This document shows, in pieces, positions 46,955 to 58,032 of a stretch of DNA of 64,000 nt. Under the pieces are notes generated by a model that saw only the letters and a program-made list of their open reading frames with translations, did no database searches and was not told where the DNA came from. Source of the DNA: Diphasiastrum complanatum (Eukaryota > Streptophyta > Lycopodiopsida > Lycopodiales > Lycopodiaceae); contig CM055096.1 of NCBI GenBank assembly GCA_029204225.1, positions 1,247,001 to 1,311,000 of the forward strand. Direction: 5' to 3'. The translations under genes and the position numbers were made by a program. Position 1 is the first letter of the stretch. Every line of letters starts with the position of its first letter.

Positions 46955-48090
46955 TCCTTTTACTTGAAGAAATCCTTTAGCAACAAGCCTAGCCTGGTAC
47001 TTACTAATAGATCCATCTTGATTGTACTTTATTCTATAAATCCACTTACATGCAAGTGGCTTCTTCCCTTTTGGAAGATTTACAAGATTTCAAGTATGAT
47101 TTTCTTCTAATGCATCATAATCTACTTGCATTGCATCTCTCCAAACTTTAGATCTATATGCTTCTTCAAAAGATGATGGTTCTTCAAGCAATGTAACTAA
47201 GAAGGAGAAAGAGGTAGAAGATGTAGAGTCTTCCTTTTGCTTTCCCTTGCCACATAGGTGAGCCTTGAGGGCTCAGCCTTGCTTCTTGTTGATCTTCTCG
47301 GCCCCCTTTGACTAGAATTTTTGTCTCCATCCTCGGGTTTGTCAAGATCCTCCTCGAGTTTGTCAAGATCCTCCTCGGGTTTGTCAAGATCTTCAATGTA
47401 CAATGGGTTAGATCCATTAGACAAGCTTTTAGCAAATTGCGACTCATCAAAAAGTACATCCTTGCTTACCTTTACTTTCTTGGATATAGGATCATATATC
47501 CTACAGCCCTTGCTATTTTCTCCATAGCCAACAAAAATCCCTTTGAAGGAGGTAGCATCTTCCTTCCTTCTTGTCTCCAAAGGGATGTGGACATAGCAAA
47601 TACATCCAAAGATTTTAAAATCTTTTACATTGGGTTTCTTACCAAACAAAGCTTGATATGGTGAGATCCCATCAATAGCACTACTAGGAAGTCTATTACA
47701 CAAGTAATTCACAAGTTATAGCTTCTCCCCAAAATGAGATGGGAATTGATACATCAAGACTTAAAGACTTTGCACATTCACATAGAATCCTATTTTTCCT
47801 CTCAGCCACCCCATTTTGTTGGGGGATGTAGGAACAAGTGTATTGCAATTTAATGTCATTGATCTCAGAAAAGTCTTTCATTTTATTGGAGGTGTACTCT
47901 CCTCCATTATCACATCTTATTGCCTTGATGGAAGTACTAAGTTCTTTATCAACTAGAGACTTGAACCTAATGAAAGCTTCATATACAAGACTTTTCTTTG
48001 ATAGTTACATACATCAAGGCACCTCCATTACTTGCATGTGAAAAACTATGTACATAAGAATGTATGAGATCCAAGGGAGAGGGAGATCTT
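46955..48090 (-). pseudogene. Element A integrase core and C-terminal region
   Basis: Across frames: AIRCDNGGEYTS (second catalytic Asp), IPQQNGVAERKNR (catalytic Glu, 47820 region), FWGEAITCELLV, then 47712-47197 with LPSSAIDGISPYQALFGKKP, FGCICYVHIP, FVGYGENSKGCRIYDP and a thrice-repeated EEDLDKPE/LEEDLDK acidic stretch, and a basic end. At the first-Asp position the sequence reads LIHSYVHSF where copia has IHSDV.G, so Asp is replaced by Tyr and the following FIDD.SR segment is lost. Broken by stops. Confidence 0.8.
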
Positions 48091-48683
48091 GATGAAGATC
48101 TCTTGTAAGAAGATTTGTGTGACTTTGCAAGGCCACATGCCTCACACATCTTTCCACACTTTTTGAAAGCTTTTGGTAGGCCGAGAGCTAGTTTCTTGCT
48201 TGCCATTGACTCCATGGATTGAAAATTAGGATGGCCTAATCTCTTATGCCAAAGCTCCACTTGAGATAGCTCCTCCCTAGCCAAGTTCACACTTTCATTT
48301 GCAACATTAGCATCCAACTTGAAAAGTCTACCTTGCTTAATGCCAATAGCTATGCACTTATCATTTTTCAAGATGGAACAAACTCCATTCTTGAAATGTA
48401 CATCTAGTACATTGTCCATTAATTGTCCTACACTAAGCAAGTTTCTTGAAATGTAAGGAACATACAAAACATTATCTAGATCTATCCTTTTAGATGTGCC
48501 TAAGCAAAGAGGAATAGATCCTATACCATCTATCTTGCATTCTTGATCACTAGCAGTGTATATTGACTTCTTAGAGTCATTACAAGAGAGAAGAGTAGAA
48601 AAATAATGCTTGTTAAAAGACATGTGGGAACTAGCCCCACTATCTATCCATCCTAGGGACATACTCTTGTCCACTCTCTCCAC
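47979..48683 (-). pseudogene. Element A protease and pre-integrase domain
   Basis: WIDSGASSHMS (D-S-G active site), LDNVLYVPYISRNLLSVGQL (protease end), then VELWHKRLGHPNFQSM with CEACGLAKSHK (pre-integrase HHCC finger). Frame equals that of gag upstream, separated only by a TGA at 48692-48690. Confidence 0.88.
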
Positions 48684-48689
48684 TTCCTT

Positions 48690-49034
48690 TCATGCTTTGA
48701 AAGACTTGATCCTTAGCATGAGGATTCTTGAAGTGTTATTGGATTCATAGATACTCTTTAATGAATCCCAAGCCTCTTTTGATGAGGCACAAGAAGACAC
48801 CTCCTTCAAGAGGTCATTGCATACATTCAACTTTATGCAATGTAGAGCTAATCTTGCTCTCTTCTTGTATTTGGTTTGTTCTTGGGCAGCTTGAGGCTCT
48901 TCCTCAACTCCTAGAAGTATGTCAAAGAGGTCATGGATCACTAGGAGTGATTTCATCCTCACTTTCCAAATGGAATAATTTGTGGAAGTGAGTCTCTCAA
49001 TTGATTCCAACAAATAACCACCCATGGATGACAT
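48690..49034 (-). pseudogene. Element A gag, truncated N-terminal part fused to protease
   Basis: MSSMGGYLLESIERL, NYSIWKVRMKSLL, then ALHCIKLNVCNDLL and EAWDSLKSIYESNNTSRILM (UBN2/copia gag). It then passes via FKA-stop-KEVERVDKS straight into the protease. Element B has about 170 further residues here, including the CCHC knuckle, so A has lost capsid end and nucleocapsid by deletion. Confidence 0.85.
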
Positions 49035-49628
49035 TGTAAAATGAACGCTCTTCTAAAATCACAAAGATTTATGAATTTTAAAGATCTATGAAAGGCCTAA
49101 AGCTCACAAGATTGCCTATAGTCTTGTCTCTATCAAACTAGCATACAAGCTTGAATGATACTCAATTACATCTTGACAAAAATTCCTAGCTTTCACTCTC
49201 ACAAAAAAAATTTGCTTTACACTTTTCTTAGAGGTTTTACTTCAACTAAGGATCTGAACAAATCAGCCTCTTAGATCTGATCTTAAACTCCAAAAAGAAA
49301 TGCTTCAATGATCCAAAACTCTATTTGGTCATAGGCATTAGCTAGATTGAATCTAGATCAATACTATGCTTTAGAAAGCACTAGATTTGGACTAGAATTG
49401 AGATTATAGGACCAAAAAACACAAGGTAACTTGTAATGAAAGTTGTTGTATGATTTCACACGTGTGAAAAGTACATACACAGCCTCCAAGTCGATTTGAT
49501 CCAAATAGAAACAAGCTATCACTCTAGATGAACTCGCCCTCACTAGTATGGCCAAAAACAAATTTTGCCAATGATGTTTGCAAGTTTTATGAATCAAATG
49601 ATCACTCTCTTACTCGGATCTGATACCA
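49035..49628 (-). other. Leader and PBS of element A
   Basis: Non-coding leader between the 5' LTR and gag; PBS at 49628-49616 reads TGGTATCAGATCC on the minus strand. Confidence 0.75.
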
Positions 49629-50489
49629 TGATATAATTTTATTTCAAAGAACATTAATGATTGTACTTAACAATCATAGATAGTTATTGGTTGCGTAATC
49701 AATGGATCTATCAAGTTCTACACTTTAGATCTTGATCTAGATTCACTACACTTAGATTTAAGCAAGAGCAATGGATCAAATCTTCATAAACAAGTGAGAG
49801 CGGCCTCACACGTGTGGAGTACTATCCAATGTATGGCCTGCACCTGAAACAACAAGTACATTGGTTCTTGATAGCAATCATTCAATAAAATCACAATTCT
49901 ATTGACTAACAAATCTCACAAATGTGTAGAATGCAAAGTCTCATCAATCTCATTAGCAAAATGATGATCCTTTTATGGATCAAGTACATTCATGAGTCTG
50001 GTACAGTCCAGCAGTCTTCACACGTGTGAAGAGTGCCACATCACTCAGATCTATCCATTCGATCCATCCTTGATCCTTATCCAAAGTTGAGCTTCTAGAA
50101 TATGGCTAAAATCCAAAGAGCTAGTCTCCTAAAATATAGGAATATTCCCTACAAAATAGGATCTAAGGAAACTTGTCAAATCTTATCTTCTAGAACTCTA
50201 TACACACGTGTGAACATCCACTTGCCATGTGGGAGAATTTACTCATGCACATGCAACAATAAGCTAATTGCTAGGTGACAAGTCAACTTGACTAAAAACT
50301 AGTCATATCATGTTCAGACTTAACTTGATTGATACAAAATCAAAGTAGATATTTACAAGTATGAAAAGTACTTTCTTTCACACGTGGGAATAGGCTCCAC
50401 ACGTGTGAAATCAGATCATGAACATTGTACTCATGAATAATCTTTATTTACAATAAAAAATGACAAGTGAGAAGTGACAATTTTCAACA
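49629..50489 (-). repeat. 5' LTR of element A with repeated G-box palindromes
   Basis: 861 bp. CACACGTGTG occurs at 49807, 50019, 50203 and 50398 and CACACGTGGG at 50379; all contain CACGTG, the G-box bound by plant bZIP/bHLH factors. Minus strand starts TGTTGAAAATTGTC and ends TATATCA. Confidence 0.9.
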
Positions 50490-50514
50490 GTATTGTCCAA
50501 TTCACAAGGAGCCT

Positions 50515-52145
50515 TTACTATTACATGGCATCTATGGGTTCTTATCTATTGGAACCTAGTGAAAGGCGATCCACTTTAATTATTCTATTTTGAAGTTGAG
50601 GATGGAGTCTATTCTAACACTCCAAGATGTGATGGATATTGTTGGGATGGACAGGAGCCTCAAGTCCTTCAAGGAGTACCAAAGTATAAGAAGAGAGCTA
50701 GGATGGCTCTCCATTATATCAAGATGAATGTCTCTAATGAGATTTTGAGAGAGATTGGTGACTGCAACTCGGCCAAGCAAGCTTGGGATACTCTCAAAGC
50801 TATTTATGAAGCCAAAAATACCTCTAGGCTCCTCACTCTTAGAAATCAAATCTTCCAAAGTTCTCAAAAGAGTGATGAGAGTGCCACTAATTATGTGCTG
50901 AGAGTGAAAGATACTCATAGGGAGCTTGCTTGTATTGGAGGATCCGTAAATCAAAGTGAGCTAGTCCAAGTCCTACTTAATGGCCTAAGAGATGAGTATG
51001 AGAACCTTGTCCAATCCTATATCATCAAGGAGGAGCTACCTACTTTGGAGGCTTTGCATGGAGTGCTAATGGCTGAAGAATCAAGGCATGAGAACAAGCT
51101 ATTAAGGATGGACAAACTGTCACTCAATCATAGTGGTGAAGACAAAGTTTTATTTGCCAAGCACAAAGAGAGGAGCAAGAAGCAACACCAACACTTCTCT
51201 AGGGACAAAGCAAAAGACCAAGATGAAGAGGATGATGATTCCTCTCAATATTCTACTTCAAAGAAGAAGAAAAAAGATGTTAATTGCTTCTTTTGTGGCA
51301 AGAAAAGCCACTATGCCATCAATTGCTTCAAGAAGAAAAATCAATTCAAGCAAGCCAACATCTCTCGTAAGAAAGAAGACTTTATTGCAAGTGATGGAGA
51401 ATGCTCACGTATGGCATCGAAATTCTCCTATTCCACCTTCAAGATGGATGACTCTTGGTATATTGATAGTGGAGCATCTTCACATATGTGTAGCTCCAAG
51501 GATTCCTTTTCAACTATTATGCCTTATGGAGGAGTCAAGAAGTCCATATATATTGCAAGTGATCAAGAGTGCAAAATTGAAGGAGTAGGGACCATTCCCT
51601 TGAAGCTTGCATCATCAAAAGTTCTATCTTTTCAAGAGGTTCTTTTTGTTCTCAAGATTACAAAGAATCTTATAAGTGTTGGCAAATTACTTGATGGTGG
51701 CCTTGATGTCAATTTCCATACTAACAATTGTGTGATCAAGAAGGATGGTGAGATCCTTGCATGTGGATCTAGACATGAAGGCATCTACAAATTGAACACA
51801 AGAGAGAGTGCAAAATCTCTTGATGTTTCTTATGCATCCAAGTCTTCAAAGGAGGATGATCACACAACATGCACATTTCTTCTTTCTTCAAGATTTATGG
51901 TGCATGATTATTTCCTATTATTCAAAGCATATGTTGAAATGGAATTCTTATTGAAGATTAAAGCTTTGAGGAGTGATGGAGCTCTCGGAGGAAATACACC
52001 ATATGAAGTATTATTCAAGAAGCCTAAGGATGATTACCTTAGTGTCTATGGAGGTTCTTGCTTTGCACATTTTCCCTTCAAAGGAGGATGGATGCCCAAG
52101 TTCATGGATCATGGTTGGATGCTTATCCACCAAGGAAGCCTATAA
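50515..52145 (+). CDS. Element B gag-protease
   Basis: Gag starts MASMGSYLLEPSER at 50515, with frameshifts before 50703, from where 480 codons are open. It has UBN2-type gag (MALHYIKMNVSNEIL, AWDTLKAIYEAKNTSRLL), a Lys-rich stretch, CCHC knuckle CFFCGKKSHYAINC near 51291, protease YIDSGASSHMCSS near 51460 (D-S-G intact) and NLISVGKLLDGGLD. Then the normal pre-integrase and integrase core are almost entirely missing: LKIKALRSDGALGG jumps to NTPYEVLFKKPKDD and FAHFPFKGG. So a deletion joins two parts of integrase in frame. It encodes structural protein and processing protease only. Confidence 0.85.
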
Positions 52146-52170
52146 AGCTATTATACTCTCTATTTAAAAA

Positions 52171-53103
52171 GTGATTGAGAGCAAAGAAGTCATATTTTAT
52201 GAAGATCTACATTCAACCTTGGAAGGGACCAAGATCAAGACATCTCAAGATGCATCTCAATTCATATCTATTGAAGATTATCAAGATGTGAAGGGGTCGA
52301 GGTTTGAAGAGGAGCCTCCTCAACATATGATTTCAAGGGGATTTTCAAGATGGATAGCCAAGTCCTTATGGCTCATCTTTTATGGTAAAGAGAGGCAATT
52401 ATCATGTGGTATCCACTTTAACATTCTGACTTATGCTTCTCTTCCATTTCTTGATGCACTATCTTGCTTTATTGAGATTTCTACATCTCAAAGTTCAAGA
52501 GAGGTACTATTTCTGTATGGTGCCTATTATATGGAAATATTTCTTGTCTTGAAAGGCTTAGATATGTTTCCAAAGTTCTTTGAAAGCAAGAGATTGTGTT
52601 ATCGAAAGTATGCTCTTGGATTTAGTAAGAGCACGATTGAGCTTGTTGCTCAAAATTTGAAAAATCATGTCTTCACATGTTTTGAGGCATATTGTAAACG
52701 TCTCTTGAGATTAAGTGAAGCCTCCAAAGAGGACACTTACATACTTGAGCAAGTATCTAGCCTCAAGAAGATCACGATTTCATTTGATATCAAGATTAGA
52801 TCCATCATGGATATAGTTCATTGTATGTGGACTAGTCAAGCTAGAAAGCATAATCTTGATGATCATCATGTTTTCACATCTTATGATCTTGATCTCTATG
52901 ATCCTTATGAGGCTTGTAAGCCTCATATTTCTCTATTTATGGTGGAGCTTTCAAATCAAAGACCATCATCAAGCATGGAGGAAGCACATGATCATAGTGG
53001 CATATTGGTGGAGCACTCTTTAAAGATATTGGCAAGAGATTTCTACCAAAGAGATCTTATTATGGATCTAGTGAGGTGCTGCTATGATAGATCCTTTTGC
53101 TAG
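52171..53103 (+). CDS. Element B 310-codon ORF in the RT position, unknown
   Basis: Open from 52171 to 53103. The first 50 residues (VIESKEVIFYEDLH, then DVKGSRFEEEPP) match the tail of copia integrase. The remaining about 250 residues have no RT or RNase H motif: a Phe/Leu-rich part (LPFLDALSCFIEI, GAYYMEIFLVLKGLDMF), then a helical Lys-rich part and CMWTSQARKHNLDDHH. Long, stop-free and ending 85 bp before the LTR. It could be a captured host fragment, rearranged pol or chance. I do not recognise it. Confidence 0.45.
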   Translation: MIESKEVIFYEDLHSTLEGTKIKTSQDASQFISIEDYQDVKGSRFEEEPPQHMISRGFSRWIAKSLWLIFYGKERQLSCGIHFNILTYASLPFLDALSCFIEISTSQSSREVLFLYGAYYMEIFLVLKGLDMFPKFFESKRLCYRKYALGFSKSTIELVAQNLKNHVFTCFEAYCKRLLRLSEASKEDTYILEQVSSLKKITISFDIKIRSIMDIVHCMWTSQARKHNLDDHHVFTSYDLDLYDPYEACKPHISLFMVELSNQRPSSSMEEAHDHSGILVEHSLKILARDFYQRDLIMDLVRCCYDRSFC

Positions 53104-53186
53104 TTTTTTACTTCATCTACATACAAAAGGATTTACTCAAAAAGTTTCACAAACTCCTTGATGTAAAAGCTAGTTTTTGAGGAGTG

Positions 53187-53903
53187 TGAAAATTGTCAAA
53201 ATCTATCTTGGTCGTTTTGTGTCTTTTAGTTTGTGAGGAAAAGATCACATGTGTGGAGCATGTTCCCACATGTAGAAAAAGTCAAAAATAGTTTATGATG
53301 TTCACTTTAGAGGTATCATAAGTGTTTATGTCAAGCTTCTTTGTGTAGAATTGTGATAGGGCCAAAAATTGGCATAGATGGCAAATTGGCAAAATCCACA
53401 ATAATGTCTCTATTGAGGCAAAAGTGAGTTGTGATGCAATCTTGAGCTAGATAGGCATGTGAATAGGGTTTTGACACTTGTGATAATGTAATTTGATGAG
53501 TGATGAAGTCAAAGTGTTGGCCTTGGTCAAGGGGTCCAATAGGAATTAAAAGATCTTCAAGAGGGGTCCAATAGAACTAAAGAGGCTATGATTAGGGGTC
53601 CAATAGAATTGAAGAGGCTATGATTAGGGGTCCAATAGCATGCAAGGAGGGATCTCCACGAGTTCTATATGTACTTCTCTTTTCAATCATAATCTAAGTT
53701 GAGCTTTTGAGTCAAACCTTGTTGGTGAGATTTGCTTGTTGAATCTTCTCTCTCTACACGAGTTGAAATTAGCTCTATTCTCACTCTACCCGAGGAGAGG
53801 AGCTTAATTTTTCTTAGTTTTTTCAAGAAGCTTTTCCTTTCATGTGTATGAACTTTGGTCATCAACAATTGCATCCATCTTTGCCTCTATGTCTTGGTTT
53901 TTT
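53187..53903 (+). repeat. 3' LTR of element B, cut on the right
   Basis: Starts TGAAAATTGTC after GAGGAG. It matches the 5' LTR until GCCTCTATGTCTTGG (about 53885-53899), after which gypsy sequence follows. Confidence 0.85.
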
Positions 53904-54600
53904 GATCCCTTCAAGATGATTGAATCGGAAGCATCGCAAACAGAACTGCTCATGAACATTTTGTCTAGCAAGATCAATATCTCATTAGGGGAGTTCATGA
54001 AGTTAGTTCCAAAAGCAAAAGAAGTCTTAGCACAAAAGTTAGATCAAGAAGAACCAAAAGTCCATCAGGAGTCACTTTTTTGTGCTGGATTTGAAGAATT
54101 TAACGAAGTACTCCATGTTGGAGCTGCTTGGGAAAGTGGAAAGAATATCACTCTACCGATACAGCATAGACAATTTCCTAAAGAAGCAGCCATGATAGAT
54201 GGCGGTTCAGGAGTTACCTGATCTCTACAAAGTTATGTGCAAAATGGGGCCTTACAAAGATTAAGTCTGCTATTTTTTCTATTAAGCTAGCTGATCAAAT
54301 GACAGTTTGTCCATGAAGAATGGTGGAAGATATACTTGTCAGAATTGTGAGAGTATAGTTCGTCATTACTTTCATAGTGATGGACTTACCAGAAGCACCA
54401 AATGTCTACCGAGTTCTACTGGGATGTCCATGGTTAAGAGTTGCCCAAGTAATTCATAACTGGGATATTGGAAAAATCACTTTAAAAAATCGTTAACGTG
54501 TAGCTAAAGTTGATCCTACAACATGGACTATCAAACCAGTGGTTCAAAAAGAGGATGACAATTCGTCAACAACGGATTACACTTGTGATTGACCAGCAAA
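53904..54600 (+). pseudogene. Gag end and protease of the second gypsy copy
   Basis: ELLMNILSSKINISLGEFMK and EVLAQKLDQEEPKVHQE are the end of gag. Then comes AAMIDGGSGVT at about 54190-54220, the protease active-site loop as D-G-G instead of D-S/T-G, followed by broken-frame KSAIFSIKLADQMTV, a VEDILVRI-like block and YRVLLGCPWLRVAQVIHNW. Stops at several points. It supplies the protease start missing from the first copy. Confidence 0.7.
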
Positions 54601-54714
54601 AAAATTGGGAGTTCATTACGATTCTCAAATAGATACTGTCAATTGGAATGAATCTCTTGCAACGATTGACTGTACAACATGATATATGTGTCAACAAGAT
54701 AATCAATCAGATTT

Positions 54715-55497
54715 GTGCGAGATTTCCTTGTTAGATCAACTTTGGATACACCAATCACGTTTCCATTAAATGTGCCGAATGGAGCTCCAGATATAGCAGA
54801 ACAACTGCCAATCCTACCGGTAGTACAAGCAGGTCCATCCTCATCAAGGACCACACCTCTATTCAAAAGGCCCATCAGCGTCGAGGACCAGATCCAAACC
54901 TTATTAAAGCAAAACCTACATGAGTCCTCGCGTGGTGGATGGGATCTGAAGTTTAAGACCTCTGAGATCGAGACCGGCAAAGAATTGGACAAAATACCTA
55001 CATTGGGAGAGCAGCCGCAATGGAGAATCATTGTTTTTGAAAAAACTCCGGAATCAATTAGGAGTTACGTCACCAGCCCTCACCAATTGCGGGGAGATCC
55101 CTACTATGTGCCAATGTCGCGAAGGAATAAATGGAAAGATTTGGGATTGGCTATGGACAATATTACCATCCATATGTCCAATTGGCCAATCATCCATCAA
55201 CCCTATAGCTGGACAATCTCAATGGATTTCCACCGTGCCTTACAAGCCTATCAGAGAGAATATGCCCACTCTCCAGATCCAACGGTGTGACAATCGGCAA
55301 TGTTTGCTAAAGATCTAACTCTGTTGGCGTCAGTGGCAACCAGATGGGATGATTGGTTCCCTCCTTTGGCATTCGATCCAAATAAGTCGATGGCCTCAGA
55401 GCAAATCAAAGATCAGTTGCCGGTTGTTCGGTTATATTTTCGTGCAGCAATGATGGGAGGCTCCTGGGAATTACGCTTCACATTATGGACGACCTGA
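54715..55497 (+). pseudogene. Protease linker fused to the C-terminal third of ORF3
   Basis: The first about 20 codons (LDTPITFPLNVPN) derive from the linker, then ORF3: APDIAEQLPILPVVQAGPSS, RPISVEDQIQTLLKQN, PESIRSYVTSPHQL, NWPIIHQPYSW, MDFHRALQAYQREY. It stops at TGA 55288-55290, where the first copy has CGA (Arg), and resumes to 55497 (LYFRAAMMGGSWE). It preserves Gln and Trp at two sites where the first copy has TAG. Confidence 0.75.
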
Positions 55498-55682
55498 AAG
55501 TGGATTGCCGGAGCCCACCGTTGTTTTCTGCCACACAATTTGAATTTTAATACTGCACGCCTTGATTTTATGGAGAAGGTGCAACACCATTTAATCAAGA
55601 TTCGGCGCGAAGCCAATAAAAGTCTCCCATAACTGCATATTGCAAGTGTTATGGGACCGGCACCAGTTTTGGTGGGGGATAC
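55498..55682 (+). other. ORF3 3' remainder and PPT of the second gypsy copy
   Basis: Matches 25328-25460 of the first copy inverted, ending CAGTTTTGGTGGGGGATAC. The purine-rich GGTGGGGGAT (about 55671-55680) is the PPT. Confidence 0.7.
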
Positions 55683-56435
55683 TTTTGGAGGGTTTGCAGA
55701 TCCCAAGGCAACCCTAACCCTAGTTGATAAGTGAGAGGAATTTGGCACCCTGCGTGTGTAAGTCCAACCCAATGATCACATAGTTATTTGATTGATTAGT
55801 TAAAAGTCAATAAAAGGAATTTAGGCTTTTTTGTGGGACTTTAAATGTCGCAGGGCCTAAATGTCAAGTTAGTGAATAAAGTTGGGTTTCCCTCCAATTT
55901 TGATGGTTCTTACACTTTTTTTAATTTGAATAAAAAGAGAGGCAAGAATGGACCAATAGGATTCAAAGGCCAGGGTCCTCTTCTCTACCATAAGAAGGGA
56001 CCAACTCGAGTTGCTCCTCATGTTCATTTCCTCATTTCAATAAAGCAGATTGGTTCTCTTCAGAAATGGGTTGATGAATGTCCTTGCTCTTCTTCTTTCC
56101 TTCTCCATCTCTCATGCTTTCTTTGGATTTTGCTAATTGTTGGATCTGATTGTTATTGGGATTGCATGTTATTATACTTTTTATGAGAGAGAAAGAGAGA
56201 GAGAGGAAGTGTAAGCTATCTTTTTTGTGGATCGTAGAGTTAATGGATCGTAGTGTTAAAGAATAGGGTTTATGGATGTAGAGTTAGAGTTTGGATCTTC
56301 CATTCATGCTGAAATCTGAACTAAAACTATCGCTCTCATGGGAACAAACCTACGCGTGACAACTAACTCCGTCTCTATGATGCTAGATTGACTAGATCTT
56401 GGATTCAGGTTAGGCAAGGAAAGAAACTCACTACA
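55683..56435 (+). repeat. 3' LTR of the second gypsy copy
   Basis: 753 bp, matches 25327-24593 inverted. First base pair block TTTTGGAGG against TGTTGGAGG in the first copy; ends CTCACTACA. A (GA)-rich patch lies near 56185-56205. Confidence 0.85.
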
Positions 56436-56527
56436 GATTCCCAATCTGTGTATATTTCTCATGGATTATGGAAGTAAGGTAGATTAGTAATTGAAACAGA
56501 AATAAGTCCCGAGCTTGATGTAATTCT

Positions 56528-57063
56528 TGTCATGAGCCAAATTCCAAACTAATAGCAATAACAATGAAGTAAAGCTAGAAGCAAGAAGATAACAAGACAT
56601 TCATGATAGCATATCAATAGAAAGCTAGAATTATGGAGATCTCAATGGAATCACATTAGCAATGAAAGAAAAAGTACAATCAATGGAAATGGAACATTGA
56701 TTTATGTGGATAGGGCACATGAAACCTAGCAATAGAGATCCCTATGGCTCACATTCACAAGGAAGCTAGAAGCTCTCAGTTGCAAATGAGCCAAAAGATT
56801 CACAAAATGATGTCTCTTGCCTAGATATAGACAATGCTCTTACTTAAGTAAACATAACTATCTTGAGGGGTAGTTAGCCCTTGTTAAGTATTATTTAAAC
56901 TACATTGGGCCCTTGTTGGCCTATAATCCTTATTAATTACTTTGGAGGGCCTAAAGAGGGAACTGCCTTCCTCTTAAGGCTAATCGCTCCTTTTGGGCCT
57001 ACAAAGCTTACATTGATATTATCTTGCATGTATAAGCATGGATGTACTAAAAGTACATGACAC
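56528..57063 (-). repeat. 3' LTR of the rearranged copia
   Basis: 536 bp with inverted ends TGTCATG/CATGACA; PPT at 57064-57073 on its right side. Confidence 0.65.
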
Positions 57064-58032
57064 TCCCCCTACTTAAACGTTTTTGTCCTCAAAAATGAAA
57101 ATGCTTGTCTGATTAGCTTGATTGCCTCGGTTAAGTAGTCATGATTGAGGATGTGTCATTGTAGAAAAATTACTGCTTCATTACAGATCCAAAGTTGTCA
57201 AATTGAATCTATTTTGCTAGCTTCAGATTGTAATCCTTGTTCCCATGAAGAACAAAATGATGATCGAAGAAGAGATGGATGAAACACCATATTGTTTTTT
57301 GACAACCAAATTGTAGTATCCTCTTTTGTCTGTTTCTTCGGCATCATACAAATTGGATGATATATCCAATTTCTTTAGGATCATATTTTAGCATCGCATC
57401 TGGCTGTGCTAGTCTGAAGACTTTGTCATGTTGTTGGGTAGTCACTTTTTCGTTCAATCCAAATGCTTCAACTTTGTACTGCTAAATTGAAAATCAATAT
57501 TGAAAACAAGAATATTGTTCTCATTATCCTCTGCATCATCTTCGTTATCCTCAGTTGATTTTTGGTGTCCTTGCATTGACATTGTGCTCGCATTTAGAAT
57601 TGTCTTGTTCGATTCAAATTGGAAATTACATTTATGTTGCCGATCCTGTGTACATTCCATAGCACTACATAAATCTTGGTTGGCCATTTCTTGTGAACTC
57701 AATGGGAAACCAATAGCCATTGATATAGTTGGTTGATCTATTTGCTGAACATGCTTTCCCATTGTTGATAGTTGTTCTAGTTCTTCTCATGTTGCACTCG
57801 TTGTTCCAACGTTCTCCTGTCATTTTCAAGTCTAACTGGATATTCAATATGACTCTGTAATACATGTTTTCCTTGTCCATGTCAATTCTTCAGACATCTT
57901 GGTTAGCTGTACATTCTGTTATGGAAATTGTAATTGGAACGATGTATATGGCTCATACATCTTTGATCCGCTCCCATAATTTTGTTTTGCCCACCAAATA
58001 GGCTAGCAAACAATCTTTCACATTTCACCTTA
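57064..58032 (-). other. Region between PPT and RT relic, no clear domain
   Basis: A minus-strand frame of 102 codons at 57762-57454 is rich in Gln, Asn and acidic residues (EDNEDDAEDNENN) with no recognised domain. The plus-strand overlap is a shadow. RNase H would be expected here but I could not identify it. Confidence 0.35.

Larger units (their letters stand above)
44785..50489 (-). mobile_element. Copia element A, full length with both LTRs, nested in element B
   Basis: 5705 bp. 5' LTR 50489-49629, PBS TGGTATCAGATCC (49628-49616), gag 49034, protease-integrase, RT-RNase H to 45676, PPT GTGAGGAGGAG (about 45648-45638), 3' LTR 45637-44785. The flanks TTATT and GTATT agree in four of five bases, consistent with a mutated TSD. 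The order gag-PR-INT-RT-RH is that of Ty1/copia. Damage: gag nucleocapsid deleted, first integrase Asp changed, several stops and shifts. Confidence 0.9.
43178..53903 (+). mobile_element. Copia element B, split by element A and carrying an unusual 3' ORF
   Basis: Plus-strand element. 5' LTR 43178-44002 (left end missing), PBS TGGTATCAGAG at 44003, leader to 44784, then element A is inserted (44785-50489). It resumes at 50490 with gag-protease (50515-52145), a remnant integrase tail fused to a 310-codon ORF (to 53103), the purine-rich GAGGAGTG, and 3' LTR 53187-53903, which is cut by the gypsy copy at 53904. RT and RNase H are absent. It is therefore non-autonomous, with comparatively well-kept gag-protease. 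Confidence 0.8.
53904..56435 (+). mobile_element. Second copy of the gypsy element, internally deleted (gag end-PR-ORF3 end-LTR)
   Basis: Plus strand. Gag tail and protease (53904-54600), first part of the PR-RT linker, then at about 54775 an abrupt join to the last third of ORF3 (to 55497), PPT (about 55670-55680) and 3' LTR 55683-56435. RT, RNase H, integrase and most of ORF3 are gone compared with the copy at 24593-32310. The left end abuts the cut LTR of element B. Confidence 0.85.
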
